DNA of 64,000 nt, taken from Leifsonia sp. Root112D2 (GTDB lineage: Bacteria; Actinomycetota; Actinomycetes; Actinomycetales; Microbacteriaceae). The position numbers were made by a program, and so were the translations under genes. The notes beneath the pieces were generated by a model. That model ran no database searches, was not told the origin of the DNA, and worked only from the letters and a program-made list of their open reading frames with translations. Where the stretch lies: NCBI RefSeq assembly GCF_001424905.1, contig NZ_LMCU01000001.1, forward strand, positions 2,101,480-2,165,479, written 5' to 3'. This document shows, piece after piece, positions 22,411 to 29,922 of the stretch (positions are counted from its first letter, which is position 1; each line of letters begins with the position of its first letter).

Positions 22411-23703
22411 TCAGGCGAAGAGGCCTTCGCCGACGTAGCCGCCTGAGCGGGCGCCCGGGGGCACCGCGAAGACGGCGGAGCCGACGTGACGAATGTATTC
22501 GTTCATGGCGTCGTGGCCGGCGAGTCTCTGTTGGATAGGGATGAACTGCGTGCGAGGGTCGCGGTTGAACGCGATGAAAAACAGGCCGGCGTTGAGGCGA
22601 CCGAGCTCGTCGTTGCCGTCGACGAAGTTGTAGCCGCGGCGCAGCAGTTCGGCGCCCTTGTTCTGATCCGGATGCGCCAGGCGCACGTGCGCCGCGGCAT
22701 CGATTGCCGGTGAACCCAGCACGGTCTGTTTGTGAAAATTCGGTGCCGTGAACTCGGTGCCGCCCGAAAGCGGCGCCCCCTCGCCCTTGTCGCGGCCGAA
22801 CACGCGCTCCTGTTCGCGCAACGACTGCCTGTCCCACGTCTCTATGGTCATGCGAATCTTGCGGGCGACCAGATACGAGCCCCCGGCCATCCAGTCGCTG
22901 CCGTCGGAGGCATCCGCCCACACCTGGGCGTCGACATCCGCGGTGTCCTCGGCCTTGATGTTGGCCGTGCCATCTTTGAAGCCGAAAAGGTTGCGCGGCG
23001 TCTGCTGGCCGCGCGTTGTCGACGAGGTGCGGCCGAAGCCCAGCTGGGACCAGCGAATGGATGCCCGACCGAAGGCAATGCGGCTCAGGTTGCGAATCGC
23101 GTGCACGGCAACCTGCGGGTCATCGCTGCAGGCCTGGATGCACAGATCGCCTCCCGTAAGCGCCGCATCGAGCATGTCGCCGGAGAAGTGCGGCAGGTCG
23201 ACGAGGGCCTCGGGGCGCCGCGCGGCCAGACCGAAGCGGTCGGCGCCCTCGGTCGTGCGAAAAAGGGTGGCCCCGAAACCGAAGGTGACGGTGAGACCGG
23301 CAGGAGGAAGATCCAGCGCCTCCCCGGTGTCGTCAGGAGGAGCGTCGTACGGGCCGCCTGCCGGCGCGTAATGACCGGCGCTCTTGCCGGCGGTCATCCG
23401 GGCCGCGGCGTAGCTCCAGTCCTTCAGAAGACCGATGAGCTCCGCGCGATCCGTTGTGGTCACATCGAATGCGGCGAAGTGTAGGCGATCCTGTGCGGCG
23501 GTCACGATGCCGGACTGGTGCATGCCGAAGAAGGGATACACCGTGCCGCTACCCGCCGCAGTCGCGCCCAGCGCAGTGCGGTCGAGCGTGATGCCCGCGG
23601 CCACTCCAATCACGCCGGCACCCAGACCGACGCCGGCGAGCCCGAGGAGGCCCCTGCGGGAGAGGCCGGTCTCAGGTTCGTCGTTCGACGTGACTTCTGC
23701 CAT
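22411..23703 (-). CDS. efeB: Dyp-type heme peroxidase EfeB (deferrochelatase)
   Basis: Heme enzyme of the EfeUOB iron uptake system, exported by Tat: the N-terminus holds SRRGLLGLAGVGLG with a twin arginine and a hydrophobic stretch. 430 aa. The Dyp GxxDG motif is GFKDGTAN, and the proximal histidine region is AAAHVRLAHPDQNKG followed by LLRRGYNF. The ATG at 23703 overlaps the efeO stop by one base (TAATG). Last gene of efeU-efeO-efeB; faces typA across the repeat at 22303-22390. Confidence 0.95.
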   Translation of the reverse strand: MAEVTSNDEPETGLSRRGLLGLAGVGLGAGVIGVAAGITLDRTALGATAAGSGTVYPFFGMHQSGIVTAAQDRLHFAAFDVTTTDRAELIGLLKDWSYAAARMTAGKSAGHYAPAGGPYDAPPDDTGEALDLPPAGLTVTFGFGATLFRTTEGADRFGLAARRPEALVDLPHFSGDMLDAALTGGDLCIQACSDDPQVAVHAIRNLSRIAFGRASIRWSQLGFGRTSSTTRGQQTPRNLFGFKDGTANIKAEDTADVDAQVWADASDGSDWMAGGSYLVARKIRMTIETWDRQSLREQERVFGRDKGEGAPLSGGTEFTAPNFHKQTVLGSPAIDAAAHVRLAHPDQNKGAELLRRGYNFVDGNDELGRLNAGLFFIAFNRDPRTQFIPIQQRLAGHDAMNEYIRHVGSAVFAVPPGARSGGYVGEGLFA

Positions 23704-24893
23704 TAACCCTCGCCGACAACGACGGCGGTGAGCTGGCTGAGCGGCTCGCTGAGGGCGTTGACGCCGTTGGAGAGGCTCTTGACCTCGGCCGTGCTGAGGT
23801 CGTTGTAGAAGGTGAAACCCTTCTCGAGGCTGCCGTACGCGGCGAGCTGCTTTTCGAGGCTGGCGAAGCGCGCGTCGATCTGCTTCACGAGCGACGGGTT
23901 CTTCGACGAGGCGATGTCGCGCACGCCCTCGTAGGCCACGCGGGCACCCTCGAGGTTGGCTTGGAAATCCCACAGGTCTGTGTGCGACCAAATTTCCTCT
24001 TCGCCCGTGATCTTGCCGTTCGCCACCTCGTCGAGCAGGCCGATGGCGCCGTTGGAGATCGCGTCGAGCGACACGGAGTAGCTCTTCGCGTGCACGGCAT
24101 CGTAGAGCTGCTGGGTGTTCACGGTGAGCTTGTCGGCGAAGCTCGTGCGCTCAGCCTTTGTGAGAGCAACGTATGTGGTGCCGCTGTTCTGCGCGGGGGC
24201 CGGCGGCCACAGGTCCTTCTCGATGCGGTGCCAGCCGGTCCAGGTCTCGCCCTCGGCCACATCGGCCTCGCGAAAGTCGAGTTCAGGGTCGAGATCACCG
24301 AACGACTCGGCGACCGGCTCGATGCGCTCGTAGTTGGCGCGGGCGGTGGGGTAGAGCGAACGTGCGGTGTCGTCGTCGCCGGCGAGGTAGGCATTTGTGA
24401 ACGCCTTCGTTGCCGTCAGCAGGCGACCGCTCTGATCTTTGACGTAGGCGATGTAGTTGGTTGCGGCGGCTTCGCCCTGCTGCGTGAGGTCACCGGCGAG
24501 CTTCACGCTCGTACCCGAATCCGTCACGGTGAATGCGGCCTTGCCCACCCCGTCGCCGACCATGCCGGGCTTGCACACCGTGTAGTAGCTGCCCGGTTTG
24601 GCTTGCACGGTGAGCTGGCGTTTGACGCCGGGGGTGACATTCTCTACCTCGCCGACGATGCGCAGACCGTCCTCAGCGAGCACATAGAACTCGGTGACCT
24701 TGTCGCTCGAGTTGCTCACGCTGAAGTGGATGGTGCCGCTGGGCGCGCTTGCGGCCGAAAGGGTGCATGCGCTCGCGCTGCTGTTCACCGTGACGGACGC
24801 CGCGCCGTTCGTGCTGCTGTTGGCGACGCATCCGCTGAGGGCGAGCGCGGCCAGTGCCGCAACCGTGACGGTGCTGAGCATGCGGGGTTTCAT
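23703..24893 (-). CDS. efeO: EfeO-type iron-binding lipoprotein with cupredoxin-like domain and M75 peptidase-like fold
   Basis: Periplasmic/cell-surface iron donor to EfeU. 396 aa. Lipobox LSGC with cysteine at residue 22. The N-terminal cupredoxin-like domain (about 40-125) is followed by the imelysin-like domain with the metal-binding HxxE region in WTGWHRIEKDLWP. ATG at 24893 chosen for GAGGAG five bases upstream and for the signal peptide start. Middle gene of the efe operon, 52 bases after efeU. Confidence 0.95.
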   Translation of the reverse strand: MKPRMLSTVTVAALAALALSGCVANSSTNGAASVTVNSSASACTLSAASAPSGTIHFSVSNSSDKVTEFYVLAEDGLRIVGEVENVTPGVKRQLTVQAKPGSYYTVCKPGMVGDGVGKAAFTVTDSGTSVKLAGDLTQQGEAAATNYIAYVKDQSGRLLTATKAFTNAYLAGDDDTARSLYPTARANYERIEPVAESFGDLDPELDFREADVAEGETWTGWHRIEKDLWPPAPAQNSGTTYVALTKAERTSFADKLTVNTQQLYDAVHAKSYSVSLDAISNGAIGLLDEVANGKITGEEEIWSHTDLWDFQANLEGARVAYEGVRDIASSKNPSLVKQIDARFASLEKQLAAYGSLEKGFTFYNDLSTAEVKSLSNGVNALSEPLSQLTAVVVGEG

Positions 24894-24945
24894 GGATCTC
24901 CTCGGGCGTGGTTCAGTCAAGGTCGGTGGGATTCGGTCACGACGG

Positions 24946-25818
24946 TCAGCCGATGGGCGCGGATGCGGCCACGGGCGTAGAGCCGGTCGCTGCGGGCGCG
25001 GTCTTCGGGGCAGGGCGTGAGCGACGCGAGAGCGTGACGAAGGCGGTCAGCGTCGGAACGACGTACAGCACCCAGACCACGGCCTGCAGCCACGTCGTTG
25101 CGGGGGTGAAGTTCACCGTGCCCTTGAGTAGCGTTCCGTACCAGCTATCGGGTGGCACGATGCCGCTTACATCGAACGCGAGGGAGTAGAGCCCGGGCAG
25201 GATTCCTGCCTCCTGCAGATCGTGCACACCGTAGGCGAGCACCCCGGCGGCCACTATCACGAGGATGCCGCCCGTCCAGGTGAAGAAGCGCGACAAGTTG
25301 ATACGCAGCATGCCCTTGTAGATCAGCCAGCCCAGCACGACGGCGGTGAGGATGCCGAGCGCGGCGCCCAGCAGCGGGAACGTCGACTGGCCGGTCGCTT
25401 GGACGGCGGTCCAGATGAACAGGGCCGTCTCGACGCCCTCGCGGCCCACGGCGAGGAACGCGACGAACACGAGCCCCCACGCGGCCCCGACCAGATGGCG
25501 GTCGACGTGCTGCTGCAACTGGCCCTTGAGATTGCGCGCCGTGCGCAGCATCCAGAACACCATCCAGGTGACGAAGGCCGTCGCCACGATGGAGAGACTG
25601 CCACCGATGGCCTCCTGGGCCTCGAAGGTGAGCCCGTACGTTCCGAAGGTGAGCAGTGCGCCCACCGAGAGCGACAGCAGCACGGCGAGGGCAACCCCGA
25701 GCCAGAGCCGGCGCAGCACGTCTCGGCGCTCGATCTTGACGACGTATGCCACGAGTATGGTGACGACCAGCGCGGCCTCGAGCCCCTCGCGAAGGCCTAT
25801 CAGGTAGTTAGCGAGCAC
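24946..25818 (-). CDS. efeU: Iron permease EfeU (FTR1 family)
   Basis: Seven-helix ferrous/ferric iron channel. Both REXXE iron motifs are present: LREGLEAALVV at the N-terminus and VGREGVETALFIW mid-protein. About 290 aa. I take the GTG at 25818 (LANYLIGLREGLE next), which matches the usual family start; a TTG six codons upstream is possible but neither has a strong ribosome site. First gene of the efe operon; a DtxR/IdeR-type palindrome lies 32-49 bases upstream. Confidence 0.93.
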   Translation of the reverse strand: MLANYLIGLREGLEAALVVTILVAYVVKIERRDVLRRLWLGVALAVLLSLSVGALLTFGTYGLTFEAQEAIGGSLSIVATAFVTWMVFWMLRTARNLKGQLQQHVDRHLVGAAWGLVFVAFLAVGREGVETALFIWTAVQATGQSTFPLLGAALGILTAVVLGWLIYKGMLRINLSRFFTWTGGILVIVAAGVLAYGVHDLQEAGILPGLYSLAFDVSGIVPPDSWYGTLLKGTVNFTPATTWLQAVVWVLYVVPTLTAFVTLSRRSRPAPKTAPAATGSTPVAASAPIG

Positions 25819-25849
25819 GGTCGTCTTTCGGGACAATTCAATGGGGGAT

Positions 25850-25867
25850 GGTAAGGCTAACCTTACC
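25850..25867 (-). promoter_or_regulatory. DtxR/IdeR-type iron box upstream of efeUOB
   Basis: GGTAAGG and CCTTACC flank a CTAA centre, resembling the actinobacterial iron box TTAGGTTAGGCTAACCTAA. On the minus strand it overlaps a TACCAT hexamer that could be the efeU -10, so Fe2+-loaded repressor would shut off uptake. It also lies 50 bp upstream of the divergent small membrane protein. Confidence 0.8.
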
Positions 25868-25916
25868 GTTTGACTGTATCCGCCGGATGCCCATCTTGTC
25901 CAGCTACGATGGCGAC

Positions 25917-26306
25917 ATGGTCGCGCGAATAATCAACGTTCTCGTTCTCGTGCTGCTCGGCGCCGTTGTCGGCACGGTAGGAACCGTTGCGCACCAGTCC
26001 GCGGTGACGATCGTCAGTGTGAGGCTGCCGTGGGGGCTCATCGTGGCGCTCGCCGCCGTCAGCTGCCTGCTCGTGGGCGTTCGACTCGTGAGCGAGGGCC
26101 GCCTTCTGGCCTTCGCTGCGGCCGTCGGCGCCATAGGAATGATCCTGGTGTTCTCGATGACGAGCGTCGGAGGTTCCGTGCTGATTCCCAATAATCTCGC
26201 CGCGCAGATCTGGGTCATTGCGCCGATAGTGGTGGCCGTGCTCGTGGTTGCCTGGCCGCGTATGAGCCAGTTGCGTCGCGACACGGCCTCCGCGCCGCTG
26301 GCGTAA
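25917..26306 (+). CDS. Small four-helix membrane protein of unknown function
   Basis: 129 aa with four hydrophobic segments (IINVLVLVLLGAVVGTVGTV, LIVALAAVSCLLVGVRLV, LLAFAAAVGAIGMILVFS, IWVIAPIVVAVLVVAW) and short polar ends. No catalytic motif. The ATG at 25917 (MVARII) has no ribosome site, but TACGAT ends exactly seven bases before it, so a leaderless mRNA is likely. Divergent from efeU and followed by the ferredoxin gene. In related genomes small DUF6113-like proteins occur here, but I cannot confirm the family. Confidence 0.75.
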   Translation: MVARIINVLVLVLLGAVVGTVGTVAHQSAVTIVSVRLPWGLIVALAAVSCLLVGVRLVSEGRLLAFAAAVGAIGMILVFSMTSVGGSVLIPNNLAAQIWVIAPIVVAVLVVAWPRMSQLRRDTASAPLA

Positions 26307-26345
26307 ACTGGAGACTTCGCTCCACGTGAAGGGATCCCTGCAACC

Positions 26346-26669
26346 GTGACCTATGTCATCGCTCTTCCCTGCGTCGATGTGAAAGACCGTGCCTGCGTCG
26401 ACGAATGCCCCGTCGACTGCATCTACGAAGGCGAACGCTCGCTGTACATCCACCCCGACGAGTGCGTCGACTGCGGTGCCTGCGAGCCCGTGTGCCCCGT
26501 GGAAGCGATTTATTATGAGGATGACCTTCCCGAGCAGTGGGCCGAGTACTACAAGGCCAACGTCGAGTTCTTCGACGACCTCGGCTCCCCGGGAGGCGCC
26601 GCGAAGACGGGCGTGATTCCCAAGGACCACCCGATTATTGCCGCGCTGCCCCCGCAGAACCGGGCCTAG
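26346..26669 (+). CDS. fdxA: Seven-iron ferredoxin
   Basis: 107 aa low-potential electron carrier. The N-terminal cysteines (CVDVKDRACVDECPVDC) and CVDCGACEPVCPVEAIY give the pattern of a [3Fe-4S][4Fe-4S] ferredoxin of the mycobacterial FdxC/FdxA type. GTG start with GAAGGGA about ten bases upstream. Only seven bases separate its stop from the dapC GTG; the pair ferredoxin-dapC is conserved in actinobacteria. Confidence 0.95.
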   Translation: MTYVIALPCVDVKDRACVDECPVDCIYEGERSLYIHPDECVDCGACEPVCPVEAIYYEDDLPEQWAEYYKANVEFFDDLGSPGGAAKTGVIPKDHPIIAALPPQNRA

Positions 26670-26676
26670 AGCCGCC

Positions 26677-27813
26677 GTGGCCCTCGCACCGCTTCCCGAC
26701 TATCCGTGGGATCAGATGACGCCGTTCGCGGAACGCGCCAGGGCGCATCCGGATGGCATCGTGGACCTCTCCATCGGCTCGCCCGTCGACCCGACGCCCG
26801 AGGTCATCAGGGCCGCGCTCGCCGCGGCCACGGATGCCCACGCGTACCCGCTCACCGTCGGAACCCCGGTGCTGCGTGAGGCCATCGTCGAGTGGTTCGC
26901 CCGCCGCCGTGGCGTTCCCTCGCTCACCCCGGAGCACGTGCTGCCGACGATCGGCTCCAAGGAGTTCGTGGCCTGGCTGCCGTTCATGCTCGGCCTCGGC
27001 GCGGGCGACATTGTGGTGCACCCCGTTGCGGCGTATCCGACATATGCAATAGGCGCCGCTATGGCGGGCGCCACCGCATTCGCGAGCGATGAGCCGGATG
27101 ACTGGCCCGAGCACACGCGGCTCGTCTGGCTCAACTCGCCCGGCAATCCGGATGGCCGCGTTCTCGACGTGCAGCAGTTGCGCCGGGCCGTCACGCGCGC
27201 CCGCGAACTCGGCGCGGTCGTGGCCGGTGACGAGTGCTACGCGGAACTCGGCTGGGACGGGCGCTGGGCTACTGAGGCCATTCCGAGCCTGCTCGACCCA
27301 CGGGTGACCGGGGGAGAGCTGACGGGCCTGCTTGCGGCGTATTCGCTGAGCAAGCAGTCCAATCTGGCCGGGTATCGCGCCGCATTCGCAGCCGGTGATC
27401 CCGCGCTCATCGCCCGGCTCGTGACGGTGCGCAAGCACGCCGGACTCATCGTGCCGGGGCCGCTGCAGTCGGCGATGGTCGTCGCCCTCGGCGACGACGA
27501 GCACGTGCGAGCGCAGAAGGAACGCTACCGGGCGCGACGGGCCGTGCTGCTGCCGGCATTGATCGCGGCCGGCTTTCGCATCGATCGCAGCGAGGCGGGT
27601 CTCTACCTCTGGGCAACGGAGGGGCGCGACGCGTGGCAGAGCATCGAGCGGCTCGCCGAGTTGGGCATCCTGGCCGGGCCCGGGGTCTTCTATGGGGATG
27701 CGTACCCCGAGCACGTGCGGTTGTCGCTCACCGCGAGCGACGAGCGCATTGCGGCCGCGGCCGACCGCCTGCGTGCGTCGGGAGCGAGCCGTGCAACTGG
27801 AGAGAACCTCTAA
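26677..27813 (+). CDS. dapC: Succinyldiaminopimelate transaminase
   Basis: PLP class I/II aminotransferase of lysine/meso-diaminopimelate synthesis. 378 aa. Shows IDLSIGSPVDPTP-like (VDLSIGSPVDPTP), IGSKEFVAWLP, VWLNSPGNPDGRV, DECYAELGW, the PLP lysine in YSLSKQSNLAGYRAAF, and the substrate region VPGPLQSAMV. GTG start at 26677 (ALAPLPDYPWDQ) right after the ferredoxin. It acts between DapD and DapE, both encoded 7 kb downstream, so the succinylase branch is nearly complete here. Confidence 0.94.
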   Translation: MALAPLPDYPWDQMTPFAERARAHPDGIVDLSIGSPVDPTPEVIRAALAAATDAHAYPLTVGTPVLREAIVEWFARRRGVPSLTPEHVLPTIGSKEFVAWLPFMLGLGAGDIVVHPVAAYPTYAIGAAMAGATAFASDEPDDWPEHTRLVWLNSPGNPDGRVLDVQQLRRAVTRARELGAVVAGDECYAELGWDGRWATEAIPSLLDPRVTGGELTGLLAAYSLSKQSNLAGYRAAFAAGDPALIARLVTVRKHAGLIVPGPLQSAMVVALGDDEHVRAQKERYRARRAVLLPALIAAGFRIDRSEAGLYLWATEGRDAWQSIERLAELGILAGPGVFYGDAYPEHVRLSLTASDERIAAAADRLRASGASRATGENL

Positions 27814-27838
27814 GCGAAGCTCGGGCTTCTTGCACGAT

Positions 27839-27868
27839 GCGACAGTAGTCTGCCTGAGCCAATAGGCT
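27839..27868 (+). promoter_or_regulatory. Candidate gltA promoter
   Basis: GCGACA (27839-27844) and TAGGCT (27863-27868) with 18-bp spacing, about 70 bases before the citrate synthase start. The 128-bp gap after dapC holds no gene. Confidence 0.4.
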
Positions 27869-27941
27869 GTATTCGCGAACTTCGGCGGCCGGCCCATGAG
27901 GCCACGCCGCGCACCACCAGTCAATCCACCAGGGAGGCGTT

Positions 27942-29243
27942 GTGAGCGGAAACGAAACGGGAGCAGAGCCCGACAAGGCGACTCTGAACTTTCCGGGCGG
28001 ATCAGCCGAATTCCCGATCCGGCCCAGTGTCGAGGGCGCCTCCAGCATCGACTTCTCCACGCTGACGAAGCAGACCGGTCTGACCGCGCTCGACTATGGT
28101 TTCGTGAACACCGCGGCGACGTCGTCTGCCATCACCTATATCGACGGGGATGCGGGCATTCTGCGCTATCGCGGGTACCCCATCGAGCAGGTCGCCAAGA
28201 ATTCGACGTACCTCGAGGTCGCCTGGTTGCTGATCTACGGTGAACTGCCGTCGGCCGACGAGCTTGCGGACTTCGATGAGCGCATCCGTCGTCACACACT
28301 GCTGCACGAAGATCTCAAGCACTTCTTCGGTGCGCTGCCGCACAACGCGCACCCGATGTCGGTGCTCTCCAGCGCGGTCTCGGCGCTGTCGACGTTCTAC
28401 CAGGACTCGCTGAGCGTGACCGACCCGGAGCAGGTCGAACTCTCGACCATCCGCCTGCTGGCGAAGCTGCCGGTGATCGCCGCGTACGCACACAAGAAGA
28501 GCGTCGGGCAGGCATTCCTGTACCCGGACAACTCGCTGAGCTTCGTCGACAACTTTCTGCGGCTCAACTTCGGCACACTGGCCGAGCCCTACGAGGTGAA
28601 CCCGGTCGTCTCCAAGGCACTGGAGCGACTGCTGATTCTGCACGAAGACCACGAGCAGAACGCCTCGACGTCGACCGTGCGCCTGGTGGGCTCCACCCAG
28701 GCGAACCTCTTCGCCTCGGTCTCGGCCGGAATCAACGCCCTCTACGGCCCGCTGCACGGTGGCGCCAACGAGGCCGTTCTTGACATGCTCGGCACGATTC
28801 GCGACTCGGGTGAGAGCGTGCAGAAGTACGTGGAGCGCGTCAAGAACAAAGAAGACGGCGTGAAGCTCATGGGCTTCGGGCACCGCGTCTACAAGAACTT
28901 CGACCCGCGCGCCAAGCTCGTCAAGGAGAGCGCGGACGAGGTGCTCGACGCGCTCGGCGTGAAGGACCCGCTGCTCGACATCGCCAAGGAGCTCGAGGCC
29001 GTCGCCCTGGCCGACGACTACTTCATCGAACGCAAACTGTATCCGAACGTCGACTTCTACACGGGAGTCATCTACAAGGCCATGGGCTTTCCGACGCGGA
29101 TGTTCACGGTGCTGTTCGCCATCGGCCGCCTGCCCGGCTGGATCGGCCACTGGCGCGAGATGAATACTGACCCCGCCACCAAGATTGGTCGCCCCCAGCA
29201 GCTCTACATCGGCGAGCCCGAGCGCAACTGGCCGAGCCGCTAG
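27942..29243 (+). CDS. gltA: Citrate synthase (type II, GltA)
   Basis: Entry enzyme of the TCA cycle. 433 aa. Signatures: FVNTAATSSAITYIDGDAGILRYRGYPIEQ, the catalytic histidine in LHGGANEAVLDML, GFGHRVYKNFDPRAK, the aspartate in NVDFYTGVIYKAMGFP, and the C-terminal RPQQLYIGEPERNWPSR. GTG start with AGGGAGG five bases upstream. Monocistronic; length and the N-terminal extension fit hexameric NADH-sensitive enzymes. Confidence 0.97.
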   Translation: MSGNETGAEPDKATLNFPGGSAEFPIRPSVEGASSIDFSTLTKQTGLTALDYGFVNTAATSSAITYIDGDAGILRYRGYPIEQVAKNSTYLEVAWLLIYGELPSADELADFDERIRRHTLLHEDLKHFFGALPHNAHPMSVLSSAVSALSTFYQDSLSVTDPEQVELSTIRLLAKLPVIAAYAHKKSVGQAFLYPDNSLSFVDNFLRLNFGTLAEPYEVNPVVSKALERLLILHEDHEQNASTSTVRLVGSTQANLFASVSAGINALYGPLHGGANEAVLDMLGTIRDSGESVQKYVERVKNKEDGVKLMGFGHRVYKNFDPRAKLVKESADEVLDALGVKDPLLDIAKELEAVALADDYFIERKLYPNVDFYTGVIYKAMGFPTRMFTVLFAIGRLPGWIGHWREMNTDPATKIGRPQQLYIGEPERNWPSR

Positions 29244-29370
29244 CCTCCTCAACCGGCATAGTTTGTGTGTGACGCCTTCGGGTGCCACATGAAGGGGGAC
29301 TCGTGTGCGCCACCCCGTGGGGTGCAGAGTGGGAAACCATCAGCACTTGCGTAGCGGGAGGAGGCATCCG

Positions 29371-29922
29371 GTGGACTTCGACGACATCGCTGCCGCCTTC
29401 TGCGCTGATCAACCGTTCAGCACCCTGTTGGCCGACCCGAAGCCACAGCGTGGAGAGTTCGGAGGCGACGCGACAGGCGCGGCGCTTTCCATGCTCGACA
29501 ACGAGTGGGTGGGCCTGAACGCCGTACCGATCGGTCCAGGATCCGTGCGTCTCGATCACCTCGTCTTCGGTCCAGGGGGTGTCTTCGCGATCAATACGCG
29601 GCGGCACCCCGGCCAGGCGATCTGGGTCGCGCGATCGACGTTCGCGGTGGCCGGGCAGCGGATGCCGTACATTCGCAGCGCCGAACACGACGCGACGCGC
29701 GTGCGCAGGCTTCTGGGTGACGCACTACCGGGCGGCGTGCCCGTTACCCCGCTTATCGTGCTGGTGGGCGCCGGAACCGTGAGCGTGCGTCAGCAGCCCG
29801 CCTCTGTGGTCGTACTCGACGCCCGCGGACTCGCGCGCTGGCTGCGTCGACAGCCCGCGATTCTCGACGCCGATGCCGTCTCGACGCTCGCGGATGCCGT
29901 CTCGGTGCGCGCTACGGCTTAA
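29371..29922 (+). CDS. NERD-domain (nuclease-related) protein
   Basis: 183 aa. The NERD fold is visible from RGEFGGDATG through VRLDHLVFGPGGVFAINTRRHPGQAIWVA, with the conserved RMPYIRSAEHDATRVRRLL helix. The acidic residue of LDH is kept, but the usual ExK of nuclease folds reads NTR, so catalysis is doubtful. GTG at 29371 chosen for GGGAGGAGG seven bases upstream; the 127 bp from gltA contain one half-copy of the CTCCTCAACC repeat (29245-29254). Its last 11 bases overlap the opposed acylase gene. Confidence 0.8.
   Translation: MDFDDIAAAFCADQPFSTLLADPKPQRGEFGGDATGAALSMLDNEWVGLNAVPIGPGSVRLDHLVFGPGGVFAINTRRHPGQAIWVARSTFAVAGQRMPYIRSAEHDATRVRRLLGDALPGGVPVTPLIVLVGAGTVSVRQQPASVVVLDARGLARWLRRQPAILDADAVSTLADAVSVRATA

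Noticed and set aside
29371..29922. A restriction or defence nuclease (NERD domain)
   Set aside because: It is a stand-alone small protein with the nuclease ExK replaced by NTR and with housekeeping neighbours.
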